The notes beneath the pieces are model-generated. The model had not been told where the DNA came from. It ran no database searches and saw only the letters and a program-made list of their open reading frames with translations. A program made the position numbers and the translations under genes. DNA of 50,329 nt from Bacteroidetes bacterium GWE2_42_24 (GTDB lineage Bacteria > Bacteroidota > Bacteroidia > Bacteroidales > TTA-H9), in NCBI GenBank assembly GCA_001768515.1, contig MEOA01000035.1:1-50329 (forward strand). The letters are read 5' to 3'. Shown here piece by piece: positions 26,594 through 34,400 of this stretch. Every line of letters starts with the position of its first letter. Position 1 is the stretch's first letter.

Positions 26594-27821
26594 AGTATTC
26601 AGAAAGCATTTATGCTGTTTTGACAAATCATTAGATCTGCCTACATGCTAAGCAGATGAGAAACACCTTTACCCGGTTCAACCCGCACTATTTATACCGG
26701 CAATGAATGACCTCTCTGGTAACTTTTAATTCGTACCATAACCAGATTAGATCACAATAACAAACACCCCTGCCCTGCATCTGGAAGGCAGGGTTGTTTG
26801 TTGTTCAGTATTTTTTACCAGAGTACTTTATCATTTAAAAACAGGCTCTGCTGGCATTTGTGTGAAACATTCTGAAAACCAAATTGCGATTGACAGAATT
26901 CACAGACCGGAAGGATGTGATTTTACCCGCTAAGAAGATAGTTGACTATTCATCTGACATATAGAAGCATATTCTTACATCTAAATTGCACCAGAATCTG
27001 GACAAAAAGGCCAGTAGCGTAAACAACAAATACTTTTGACGGAATACTTGCCGGTCATGAAACCTTAACAGCGGGTAATAATTAATTGGCCAGGCTAATC
27101 AATAGCCATTGCCCCCGCAAAAACTCCGAAACAGATTTTCATCTTCAAAGCATCTCCGGATTTTAGACAATATTTCAATTTTGGACATATCTTTACACTT
27201 GATTTCACCCCTTTTTAAAAAATATTTCAACTTTTTTAAAATTTTTTATGTGAACATAATCACAAAATCCTGTTTTTTTAAACAACTGATTACCGGTTAC
27301 TTGCAGGTCAATTTTACCCCAAAGTCATGACAAACATATACCAAAGATAGGGCAAAGTTATCTTTTTCTTATGTATTGCCTATGGCTGTAGTAACGTTTG
27401 AGTATCTTATATATGAAGAAAATATAACTATGTGTAATTTTTGGCACAATTTTAGTGGGAGTCATTTAGCAGCATGTTTCAACAAGGGAATGATCGGGTA
27501 AGAATCCCTGCCGGTCATTCGAAGGATCATTCAACTATCTGGTATCGGTCATTCAATTCAATATCCCAGCAACCATGGAAGCCATCCCTTGTGATCAGTA
27601 TGGCTGACAAGCGTAAAGTGTGTAAACAATTATAATCTAAGCACATATTTACCAGATAATAAACATAGTTTTAAGAGTCATCCGGATATAGCTTTTGATT
27701 CATGAAGAGAAACAGTTTACAGCTCGCCTGAGAATCATTCCTAAATCATTGCAGAATACCCGATCAAAGCATTCTCTTCCACACAGATTCCGGTAGAGCC
27801 AAAAAATATTTCGTCAGGGCA
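26594..27821. other. Non-coding region between lysine cluster and arsenic island
   Basis: About 1.2 kb with no convincing gene; the frame at 27109-27330 is Phe/Lys-rich low-complexity sequence. It holds a good terminator (26759-26802), a free TACTTTTG box at 27031-27038 that could start a small RNA, and mutually exclusive stems at 27485-27520. Nothing else stands out. Confidence 0.5.
26759..26802 (+). terminator. Terminator of the lysine cluster
   Basis: AACAAACA-C-CCCTGCC (26759-26774) pairs with GGCAGGG-T-TGTTTGTT (26787-26802), with a single mismatch in 16 positions and a 12-nt loop. The stem is AT-rich at the base, and a T-run (ATTTTTTA) follows within 15 nt. It lies 166 bp after etfA and is the most likely end of the cluster transcript. 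Confidence 0.7.
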
Positions 27822-27869
27822 TTGTTATCTGGTAAAACATACATATCTTTGTTTCGTAATTTTACGAAA
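27822..27869 (+). promoter_or_regulatory. arsR promoter with embedded operator
   Basis: ATTG at 27822-27825 and TATCTTTG at 27844-27851 match the Bacteroidetes -33/-7 elements (18-nt spacer; exact TAnnTTTG). Immediately downstream, TTTCGTA (27852-27858) and TACGAAA (27863-27869) form a perfect 7-4-7 inverted repeat that would cover the transcription start, 6 bp before the arsR ATG at 27876. This is the expected layout for an autoregulatory ArsR-family repressor. Confidence 0.7.
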
Positions 27870-27875
27870 TACGAA

Positions 27876-28199
27876 ATGAAAGATAAATATACTGATATTC
27901 AAAACCAGACGGCAAGATTCGCCAAAGCTTTGGGACACCCTGTCAGGATTCAGATACTCGAAATTCTTGCCGGGCAAAACTGTTGTTACAGTGGCGACCT
28001 CTGCGAAGAGCTTCCCATTGCCCGTAGTACGCTGTCGCAGCATCTCAACGAGTTAAAGGATGCAGGTCTGATTCAGGGCGAATTGAGCCCTCCAAAGATC
28101 AAATACTGCATTAACCGGGAGAACTGGAATTTGGCGCAGCAACTGTTAACCCGACTTTTTGATCTCAAGTTAAATGATAATGGCGGGTGCACTCTTTAG
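27876..28199 (+). CDS. arsR: ArsR-family transcriptional repressor
   Basis: A 107-residue winged-helix regulator. FAKALGHPVRIQILEIL and ARSTLSQHLNELKDAGLIQGE are the conserved ArsR helices. Cysteines at GQNCCYSGDLCEELP are candidate metalloid ligands, and a further Cys lies at the C-terminal GGCTL. ATG 27876 is preferred over 27822, because the promoter and operator lie between them. It likely represses its own operon (thioredoxin, arsF, arsG and perhaps more) until As(III) or an organoarsenical binds. Confidence 0.88.
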   Translation: MKDKYTDIQNQTARFAKALGHPVRIQILEILAGQNCCYSGDLCEELPIARSTLSQHLNELKDAGLIQGELSPPKIKYCINRENWNLAQQLLTRLFDLKLNDNGGCTL

Positions 28200-28236
28200 T
28201 TGACTCATCTCCGTAAAACCTTAAATATAAATACTT

Positions 28237-28473
28237 ATGTCAAAAAAAATAATCGTTTTGGGTACAGGTTGCCCAAAATGCAAACAGCTTGAAAAACTTG
28301 TTATCGATTTTACAAGCGAGCATGGAATTGATGCAGAAGTAACCAAAGAAACCGACATCATGAAAATCATGAATTATGGTGTGATGAGCACACCCGGTCT
28401 GGTTGTTGATGGTAAAGTGGTAATGAGTGGCAGGCTTCCAACACCAGAAGACTTAAAAAAACTCATCGGATAA
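28237..28473 (+). CDS. Small thioredoxin-family protein (redox-active disulfide protein type)
   Basis: A 78-residue minimal thioredoxin-fold protein with GTGCPKCKQLEKL (C-x2-C) and a cis-proline loop in MSTPGLVVDGKVV. This type is common in ArsR-controlled operons of anaerobes, where it can reduce disulfides or shuttle thiols. It has no signal peptide and so is cytoplasmic. It is 37 bp after arsR. Confidence 0.85.
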   Translation: MSKKIIVLGTGCPKCKQLEKLVIDFTSEHGIDAEVTKETDIMKIMNYGVMSTPGLVVDGKVVMSGRLPTPEDLKKLIG

Positions 28474-28505
28474 GTCAGTCAAGTACATATTAAACCAATA
28501 CAATC

Positions 28506-28916
28506 ATGCGTAAATTATTGTTATTTATCCTTACTGTTACGGCAGCCATTTCTTTTACGGCTGTTCAGGGTCAGACAGAAACAAAAGCCTTAAAAAAAGT
28601 CGATGTTTATTACTTCCATGGCAATCATCGCTGCCCTACATGTAATGCCATAGAAAAAGAGACCAAAGCACTGCTGGATAGCACATTTAAAGCACAAATG
28701 ACAGCAGGCGTCATCAAACTATCTGTCCTCAACCACGAAGATAAGAAAAACGAAACCCTCGTGAAGAAATATGAAATTTGGGGATCAAGCCTGCTATTAG
28801 TCGATGCAAAGGGAAAAACCATCAACCTGACGGAAATGGCCTTCGCCAATGCCAGGAATGATGCCCCCGAATTCAAGAGAAAACTTAAAGCCGAGATCAA
28901 TAAGCTTTTGAAATAA
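28506..28916 (+). CDS. arsF: ArsF-family thioredoxin-like protein
   Basis: A 136-residue protein with a signal peptide (residues 1-22) and a thioredoxin-like domain. VDVYYFHGNHRCPTCNAIE gives the C43-x2-C46 site. The family is known as the ArsF subunit of a nitroreductase for nitrophenyl arsenicals, found beside ArsG. In anaerobes it probably acts in extracytoplasmic thiol redox. It is 6 bp upstream of arsG. The exact substrate is not readable from sequence. Confidence 0.78.
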   Translation: MRKLLLFILTVTAAISFTAVQGQTETKALKKVDVYYFHGNHRCPTCNAIEKETKALLDSTFKAQMTAGVIKLSVLNHEDKKNETLVKKYEIWGSSLLLVDAKGKTINLTEMAFANARNDAPEFKRKLKAEINKLLK

Positions 28917-28922
28917 TTTCAG

Positions 28923-29624
28923 ATGGAATTCCTTCAGAATCTGTTCGATAACACAGAATGGCCTGTGATGTCAGCCTTTCTTCTGGGGCTGATGACAGCA
29001 TTCAGCCCCTGCCCTCTTGCCACAAATATCACGGCCATCGGCTACATTGGCCGTGATATTGACAACAGGAGAAAGGTATTTTACAATGGGCTGCTCTACA
29101 CTCTGGGACGGGCCATCTCCTATACCGCGCTTGGCATGGTCTTCTTTTTCGGGGCCAGCATGTTTAAGGTAGCCTCACTGTTTCAGGGCTGGGGCGAGAA
29201 GTTGTTGGGACCATTGCTCATTCTCATCGGTCTGCTTATGCTGGATGTTATTACTATTAAATTTGGCAGCTTGTCAGGACTCTCCGAAAGGATTGGTAAA
29301 AGCAGTAAAAGCATGGGGCTTCTCGGGCCATTGTTACTTGGGATTGTCTTTGCATTGGCCTTTTGTCCTTACAGCGGCGTATTGTATTTTGGTATGCTGA
29401 TTCCAATGACCATTGCCTCACCTTCAGGATTATGGTTACCTCTGGTTTTTGCATTGGCAACCGGACTTCCCGTCATTCTCTTCGCATGGCTTATTGCCTA
29501 TGCAGTAGGCAGCGTAGGGACGCTCTATAATAAGATTAAAGTATTTGAAGTGTGGTCGCGTCGTCTAATTTCTGTATTATTCATTATTACAGGAATTTAC
29601 TTAATCTTTATCACATGGTTTTAA
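28923..29624 (+). CDS. arsG: ArsG-family permease (DsbD/CcdA-like)
   Basis: A 233-residue membrane protein with six hydrophobic segments. It has two conserved cysteines placed as in CcdA/DsbD: FSPCPLATN (Cys30) and AFCPYSGVLYFG. The ArsG family has been described as an aromatic arsenical efflux permease; by fold it could equally pass electrons across the membrane to ArsF. Its position directly after arsF supports a joint function. Confidence 0.8.
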   Translation: MEFLQNLFDNTEWPVMSAFLLGLMTAFSPCPLATNITAIGYIGRDIDNRRKVFYNGLLYTLGRAISYTALGMVFFFGASMFKVASLFQGWGEKLLGPLLILIGLLMLDVITIKFGSLSGLSERIGKSSKSMGLLGPLLLGIVFALAFCPYSGVLYFGMLIPMTIASPSGLWLPLVFALATGLPVILFAWLIAYAVGSVGTLYNKIKVFEVWSRRLISVLFIITGIYLIFITWF

Positions 29625-29948
29625 CTATTCTGCCGTGGGAATAATGTCTGAAATAGTAAACACCCTACCCTTTAGCTACTGTTCTCCTGTAGATTATTCT
29701 TTCACCGAAAAAAACCATAATTATCGGCAGGTTATTAAACTATGGGATATTTTTTCAGCAGCATAAGCGACGGTTTCAATTACCCTATTAATAAAAAGGA
29801 TACCATAAGGTTGAAGTATGCTTCGGTGTGTTTATAAATGTTTAAAACTAAAGAAGTATTAACTCGCTGAATGATTCCCCTCTACTTTCAGGACATCCTT
29901 TACTAAAGTGCGAAATAAGAAGAAATAATCCTGTTAAAAATAAAAACT
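29625..29948. other. Spacer before the HdrA-N/DGC operon
   Basis: About 324 bp, AT-rich, with no gene. I see no clear TAnnTTTG box or terminator. Read-through from the arsR operon is therefore possible but unproven. Confidence 0.4.
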
Positions 29949-30323
29949 ATGTCAGAAATTAATAAACCAGGCTTTATAATGTGCGTTTGCACCGGAAAAT
30001 GTCCCGGGTTTTCACAAATGGATATATGGGATTTCATCAACAGAGTAAGAATTGAACTTCCTGTTGAATATGGATTTATCCATCCACAACTATGCGAGGA
30101 AGACGGAGACAGGTTTTTAAATGACTATCTCAAAGCTCACCGCAAAGTTGTTATTGGAGCTTGTGCCCCAAATATGCAACGGAAGATGTTCAGAGACGCT
30201 TTTGCCCAAGCGGGTCTTGATGTAAACAAAGATTTAACCTCAATCGACGTGAGGGACATGACAACTGATCAGGCCGTTGAGAAAGTTAGTGCTGCTATTG
30301 CAAAAATGGAGGATATAAAATGA
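29949..30323 (+). CDS. HdrA N-terminal-domain-like Cys protein
   Basis: A 124-residue stand-alone protein resembling the N-terminal domain of heterodisulfide reductase subunit A. An early Cys cluster FIMCVCTGKCPG (Cys12, 14, 18), a later Cys49 (HPQLCEEDGD), then VVIGACAPNMQRKMFRDAF (Cys72) recall HdrA's N-terminal Fe-S domain and its conserved C(S/A)P-x-(M/H) motif. The rest of HdrA (FAD and C-terminal ferredoxin domains) is absent. It probably carries an Fe-S cluster or handles persulfide. It overlaps the ferredoxin gene by 4 bp. Confidence 0.65.
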   Translation: MSEINKPGFIMCVCTGKCPGFSQMDIWDFINRVRIELPVEYGFIHPQLCEEDGDRFLNDYLKAHRKVVIGACAPNMQRKMFRDAFAQAGLDVNKDLTSIDVRDMTTDQAVEKVSAAIAKMEDIK

Positions 30324-30610
30324 GCGAAACAACATTCATGGGGGTTGAGCGCGAGAAGATTGATTGGAAACCAACAATTGATTATTCCAAATGCGATTAT
30401 TGCATGGAATGCGTGAAATTTTGCCCTCATAAAGTTTTTGAGGTGAACGAAAATGAAGAAATTAAACTGATTGTCAGAAATCCAAGCAACTGCGTTGTTT
30501 TCTGCCGGGCTTGTTCTAAAACCTGCGGTCCCGATGCAATCTCTTTTCCTGACAAGAATGCCACAACGCAAAGGATCAAGGAAATAAGAAAGGAGGAAAG
30601 CATTGATTGA
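30320..30610 (+). CDS. 2x[4Fe-4S] ferredoxin
   Basis: A 96-residue protein with two cluster motifs: Cys25-x2-Cys28-x2-Cys31-x3-Cys35 (CDYCMECVKFCP) and Cys58-x3-Cys62-x2-Cys65-x3-Cys69 (CVVFCRACSKTCGP). The wider C-x3-C spacing in the second motif recalls 2[4Fe-4S] ferredoxins of low potential. It would feed electrons to or from the HdrA-like protein. The start overlaps the previous stop (ATGA), with GGAGG upstream. It overlaps the next gene by 8 bp. Confidence 0.85.
   Translation: MSETTFMGVEREKIDWKPTIDYSKCDYCMECVKFCPHKVFEVNENEEIKLIVRNPSNCVVFCRACSKTCGPDAISFPDKNATTQRIKEIRKEESID
30590..30605 (+). promoter_or_regulatory. Strong Shine-Dalgarno and TTG start of the DGC-lipoyl gene
   Basis: AAAGGAGG at 30590-30597 stands 5 nt before TTG at 30603-30605. 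No in-frame ATG occurs until codon 36, inside the conserved DGC domain. The first conserved Cys is residue 10, so TTG is the best start. Confidence 0.7.
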
Positions 30611-31460
30611 AAGCTATGCGATTCTTCCATGCAATGGATTGGATAAGTGCGCCGGAGCTATATCAAGAGAAATTGCGATTAAACTATGCGAGAACGCCGG
30701 AAATGAAATGATATGTCCTGTATTTTACAGGGTTGCCGAAACAAAATACAACAAAATAGCAGGGGAGCATCCTCTTCTTGTTATCGACGGATGCCCAACC
30801 CGTTGTGCCAGCAAGCTGGCAGCCGAAAAGAGCCTGAAGATTTCCAAAAGGATAACAATAACAGAAGAAGCTAAGAGTCACAATATCAAACTATCAAGTG
30901 GGCTCAGACTTCAGGAAAATGAAAATACGCTGGTCGAACTTGTTTTATACGAACTTGAGAATGCTCATGACAATGCTGCCGTAGTTTCGATTGAATCAAA
31001 TACCTCCTATCATTTCGACTACGAGTCGTTTCAAAATGGTAAATTCATTTTCAGGGTACCCGGAAATCCCCAAATTTATTTTAACGAAAATGATTGCTGG
31101 GCTTATGTGATCGGGAACCGTGCCAGAATAGGTGTAACTGATTTTGTTCAGCAAAACCTTTCCGACATTTTGTATTTTACCCCTCCGGAAATTGGTGCTG
31201 AAATAGACCAATTCGGTGAAGTCGGTGAGATTGAATCATCCAAGTCAGTTTTTGAGTTAATCTCACCTGTTACCGGTAAGGTTATCTCCGTTAATAAAAC
31301 GCTTGAGCAAAAACCTGAGCTCATTAATGAAAATCCATACGAATCGGGCTGGGTGGCTGAAATTGAATTAACCGATTTTGAAAGCGACAAAGAATTACTG
31401 ATAGGATTTGATAAGTATTTTGAAATAATTAAAAAAAAGGTGGAGGACTTAAATGGATAA
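30603..31460 (+). CDS. DGC-domain protein fused to GcvH-like lipoyl domain
   Basis: A 285-residue two-domain protein. Residues 1 to about 122 are a DGC ('putative zinc-binding') domain with Cys10, Cys16, Cys29, Cys38, and Cys64/Cys68 in IDGCPTRCASK. Residues about 137-260 match glycine-cleavage H protein: RIGVTDFVQQNLSDI, then GEIESSKSVFELISPVTGKV, where Lys214 is the predicted lipoylation site, and NENPYESGWVAEIEL. A lipoyl arm is a swinging dithiol carrier, so the fusion ties dithiol chemistry to a Cys-rich domain. No other glycine-cleavage genes are nearby, so a role outside glycine metabolism is likely. It starts with TTG. Confidence 0.75.
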   Translation: MIESYAILPCNGLDKCAGAISREIAIKLCENAGNEMICPVFYRVAETKYNKIAGEHPLLVIDGCPTRCASKLAAEKSLKISKRITITEEAKSHNIKLSSGLRLQENENTLVELVLYELENAHDNAAVVSIESNTSYHFDYESFQNGKFIFRVPGNPQIYFNENDCWAYVIGNRARIGVTDFVQQNLSDILYFTPPEIGAEIDQFGEVGEIESSKSVFELISPVTGKVISVNKTLEQKPELINENPYESGWVAEIELTDFESDKELLIGFDKYFEIIKKKVEDLNG

Positions 31461-31845
31461 GAAAATAAAAGTAATTCCATGCAGTGGCATTGGGAAAGTA
31501 TTCGGCCTCCTGGCGAGAGAATCAGTTCTGAAAACAGTTCTTGAATTATGTCCTGAAAAATCAGAGACTATATGTCTGGCCTACATAGTAAGCGGAGACG
31601 AAGCAGTTAATGAGAAAATCGCAAAAACCAGATGTATTACTGTTGATGGTTGTCCAAAGATGTGCGCATCGAAAAATGTTGCTTTAGCTGGCGGAATTGT
31701 AATAGAAGAAATTAAAGTTCTGGATACAGTGAAAGAACATAAAGGGAAGAACTTCGGTTCGGCTACGCACCTTGATGCAGACGGCGAAGTAGTCGTGAAT
31801 GAAATCGCTGAAAAGATTGCGATAATAATAAATGAAATAAACTAA
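31453..31845 (+). CDS. DGC-domain putative zinc-binding protein
   Basis: A 130-residue stand-alone DGC protein. Conserved sites are Cys10 (IPCSGIGKVFG), Cys33, Cys41 (TICLAYIVSGDE), Cys61, and Cys67/Cys71 in VDGCPKMCASK. It lacks the Cys16 equivalent of its upstream relative (Val instead). It overlaps the preceding gene by 8 bp, with GGAGG upstream. The function of the family is not established; a thiolate metal or metalloid site is probable. Confidence 0.75.
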   Translation: MDKKIKVIPCSGIGKVFGLLARESVLKTVLELCPEKSETICLAYIVSGDEAVNEKIAKTRCITVDGCPKMCASKNVALAGGIVIEEIKVLDTVKEHKGKNFGSATHLDADGEVVVNEIAEKIAIIINEIN

Positions 31846-31856
31846 AGAGAAATACA

Positions 31857-32309
31857 ATGTCAGAACTAAAAGTTGGCGTTTTATCGTGCAGTGGCGAAGA
31901 ATGTCTTGGAGGGACCATCTCGAGACTTGCTACCCGAAAAATACTTGAGGAATTGAAGTTTGTTAAAACAGTAACACTTTGTTTGCCACTATACCTTGCA
32001 GGCGGTGAAGAGGAAAGAAACTTTGCAAAAGTATTTCCGACGATTTCGGTTGATGGCTGTGATAAGCTATGCGCTAAAAGAAGTACTGAGAAATATAGTG
32101 GCAAGATCAGTGGCTCAATAGATGTTTCGAAGATTATTGGAATTGAAAACGCGCTTAATACAAAAATCATACGAAACAAAGACCTGAAAGATGAACATCT
32201 TGAAATGGTCGATAAAGTTGCCAGTGAAATTGTAAAAGAGATTGGCCGCATCTCTCCGGATTCATATTCCGGTAAATCGTTTGGTGGCTGTGGCTGTGGA
32301 AGTGAATGA
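31857..32309 (+). CDS. DGC-domain putative zinc-binding protein with Cys-rich tail
   Basis: A 150-residue third DGC protein. Cys11 and Cys16 (LSCSGEECLGG), Cys42, and Cys68/Cys72 (VDGCDKLCAKR) keep the family pattern. The C-terminus GGCGCGSE adds a Cys-x-Cys pair, a common soft-metal or Fe-S ligand motif. It is 11 bp after the second DGC gene and ends the five-gene set. No terminator is obvious downstream. Confidence 0.75.
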   Translation: MSELKVGVLSCSGEECLGGTISRLATRKILEELKFVKTVTLCLPLYLAGGEEERNFAKVFPTISVDGCDKLCAKRSTEKYSGKISGSIDVSKIIGIENALNTKIIRNKDLKDEHLEMVDKVASEIVKEIGRISPDSYSGKSFGGCGCGSE

Positions 32310-32590
32310 TTGTTTACGAATACGCATTGGTTCGCCCCAGTAATAAGTGTGGCGGATAATTTTGGAACTGAACCATCACAAGCTCACCTGATTTAAGTTG
32401 CCAGGAGGACGCCACTTGTAGATTATCTATCACCTCAATCATTCCTGACAGGGATGAATTTATCGAAAAGAGTAAGAAAAATCCTCGAATAATGATTAAT
32501 TTCATGCAACTATTTGCCAGACGATTAATTCAAACTATACTGTTCTACAGAGAATCGATTTCCATTTTACCAACGATTTTACAAACCTTT

Positions 32591-32950
32591 ATGCGAAGTT
32601 CATTTCACCTGACAGTCCTCCTCTTTACAGCGCTGCTGCTTCATAGCTGTACTAATAAGGACGAAACAGATCCCATTGTTACCGGAGCATTAAAAATCAC
32701 CTCCCTTCAGGCAACCCTTGACACGGTAATGGCATGGGATACCACAAAAATTACTGTTTTAACCAATCTGCCCACTACCCGCATAAAGTGGGAAGCAGAT
32801 CATGGAACGCTGATCGGCAGCGGGGCAACTATTACCTACTATGCCGGTATGTGTTGCATAGGAACAAATACCATTAAATGCCGGGTTGAGGGAAGCGATG
32901 GCATTGATACTGCCAGTATGAAGATTCACATAACTCCCTATATCCCTTGA
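32591..32950 (+). CDS. Small lipoprotein, Ig/PKD-like
   Basis: A 119-residue protein from ATG 32591 (MRSSFHLTVLLFTALLLHSC), with lipobox LLHSC and modified Cys20. The mature part alternates hydrophobic residues in a beta-sandwich-like pattern ending in CRVEGSDGIDTASMKIHI. It contains MCCIG, an adjacent Cys pair. A longer frame from 32492 would bury the signal, so I reject it. Its stop overlaps the TTG start of the next gene. Confidence 0.6.
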   Translation: MRSSFHLTVLLFTALLLHSCTNKDETDPIVTGALKITSLQATLDTVMAWDTTKITVLTNLPTTRIKWEADHGTLIGSGATITYYAGMCCIGTNTIKCRVEGSDGIDTASMKIHITPYIP

Positions 32951-33885
32951 AAAAAATTGGAAGATTGCTTCTCATTGCCCCGATGTTCATCCTGTTGCAA
33001 CCATCTCAGGCAACAGCACAATGTTGTGCTGCCGGAAGTCCGGCAAACATTAATCCGGACCTGAGAACGCTTAAAACAGGGGGGTATACAATTTCAGCTT
33101 CAGTCAAATATTCCAATTCTGAAGCTTATTTTAGCAAAGATAACAAACTCGATATCACCCCATTAATTACCAGGTCTGATTATCTTTTCGGCAGTTTTTC
33201 AGCCGGATATACCATACTGCGAGGATTGGAGATAAACGCTTCATTAGGCTACTTCTTCAAAAAAGCGGAACATTACAAGATAGCTGGTCTCAATTCGGAT
33301 GATGGATATGGTTTGAGTGATCTTTCCATAGGATGCCGGGGATTAATATACCGCGGGGTTGCTTCCTCTCAACAGCTTTTTGGCACTGTTAATGTGACAT
33401 TCCCAACGGGCCAATTCGATCTGGTGCGCGATGATGTTACCCTTCCTGTTCAATTACAACCCTCTTCCGGTGCATTTAAATATCGCATCGGGCTACAATA
33501 CATCAAATCGTTAACCGAATCGAAAATCGATCTTTTCGCTCAGGGCGAGGCAGAATTATCGGCAAGAATAAAATCCAAAAATTTCAACTATCGCTATGGT
33601 AATTACTACAGCCTGACCTTGGGGGCATATCGACTGTTAAACAACTATATTACAGTCGGACTTCAGACAAGGGGTGAATGGAGGGAGAGGTCTGATCGTG
33701 ACGATGGTATCATTCTGGAGGCTACAGGATTCAGGCAAGTAGCCTTATGCCCGCTGGTGGCAGTTAAACTGCTGAAAAAAACCTCATTCAGCTTCATCCC
33801 GCAGATTCCTGTTTACAGGTATTATAACGGAATTCAGATGGCCAACAGTTGGTCAGGAACCGCTGCTGTTACCTTAAACCTCTGA
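32947..33885 (+). CDS. Putative outer-membrane beta-barrel protein
   Basis: A 312-residue protein starting with TTG (the codon overlaps the previous stop). The signal peptide ends near SQATAQ, and the mature protein starts with a Cys-Cys pair (QCCAAGSP). Many amphipathic strands with aromatic ends follow (GSFSAGYTILRGLEINASLGY, KIDLFAQGEAEL, YYSLTLGAYRLLNNYITVGL), and the C-terminus is AAVTLNL, consistent with a barrel. It could be a channel or a non-transporting OMP. The lipoprotein/barrel/thioredoxin arrangement suggests an envelope thiol or metal function. Confidence 0.65.
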   Translation: MKKIGRLLLIAPMFILLQPSQATAQCCAAGSPANINPDLRTLKTGGYTISASVKYSNSEAYFSKDNKLDITPLITRSDYLFGSFSAGYTILRGLEINASLGYFFKKAEHYKIAGLNSDDGYGLSDLSIGCRGLIYRGVASSQQLFGTVNVTFPTGQFDLVRDDVTLPVQLQPSSGAFKYRIGLQYIKSLTESKIDLFAQGEAELSARIKSKNFNYRYGNYYSLTLGAYRLLNNYITVGLQTRGEWRERSDRDDGIILEATGFRQVALCPLVAVKLLKKTSFSFIPQIPVYRYYNGIQMANSWSGTAAVTLNL

Positions 33886-33895
33886 TATTACATCA

Positions 33896-34393
33896 ATGAT
33901 TAAATCATTTCTATTCTTCACCCTCATAGTATTATTCTGGTCAGGTATGATCAATCCGATTGGAGCACTTGCCCAGGAAACCCGGGTTCCATCGGTCGAG
34001 ATCAAGGATACCGGGGGTATCCGCCGAAATTTTTCAGCATGCATCAAACCTGAAAAGCAAAACATCATCATTGTATGGAGGGGTTGCTGTACTGATGGTT
34101 TATCGCTATTGGAAGAGACAAACGACTGGATTACCGAAGAAACAATTGACGTTGCCTTACTTGGGGTTTCGTGCGATAACATCCGTAACAACCGAAAAGT
34201 TATCGGACAGGTCAGAGCGATAGGATATGAAGGACTAGTATTAGTCGACGAAAATCAGGATCTTATCCGGACCATGGGAATCAATGTATTTCCGGCTGTA
34301 TTAATCACCAATGGAGAAGGTGTTATTGTATGGCGACGCGAAGGTTATACGCCATCGGTTATTGATGAGATCAAAGCTAAGATCACGAAGTAA
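33896..34393 (+). CDS. Exported thioredoxin-like protein with CC site
   Basis: A 165-residue protein with a signal peptide (1 to about 27, ending ALAQ) and a TlpA/AhpC-like thioredoxin fold. The active-site region is VWRGCCTDG, so the usual C-x-x-C is replaced by adjacent cysteines. LVLVDENQDLIRTMGINVFPAVLI supplies the cis-Pro loop, and a further Cys is in LLGVSCDN. The CC site would favour metal(loid) binding or a vicinal disulfide over classical disulfide exchange. It is 10 bp after the barrel gene. Confidence 0.65.
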   Translation: MIKSFLFFTLIVLFWSGMINPIGALAQETRVPSVEIKDTGGIRRNFSACIKPEKQNIIIVWRGCCTDGLSLLEETNDWITEETIDVALLGVSCDNIRNNRKVIGQVRAIGYEGLVLVDENQDLIRTMGINVFPAVLITNGEGVIVWRREGYTPSVIDEIKAKITK

Positions 34394-34400
34394 TAAAAGA

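Noticed and set aside
27109..27330. 73-codon Phe/Lys/Ile-rich frame
   Set aside because: Low-complexity translation of T-rich DNA; no signal peptide or family pattern.
30603..31460. Ordinary glycine cleavage H protein
   Set aside because: The N-terminal 120 residues are a DGC domain, and no other glycine cleavage gene is nearby.
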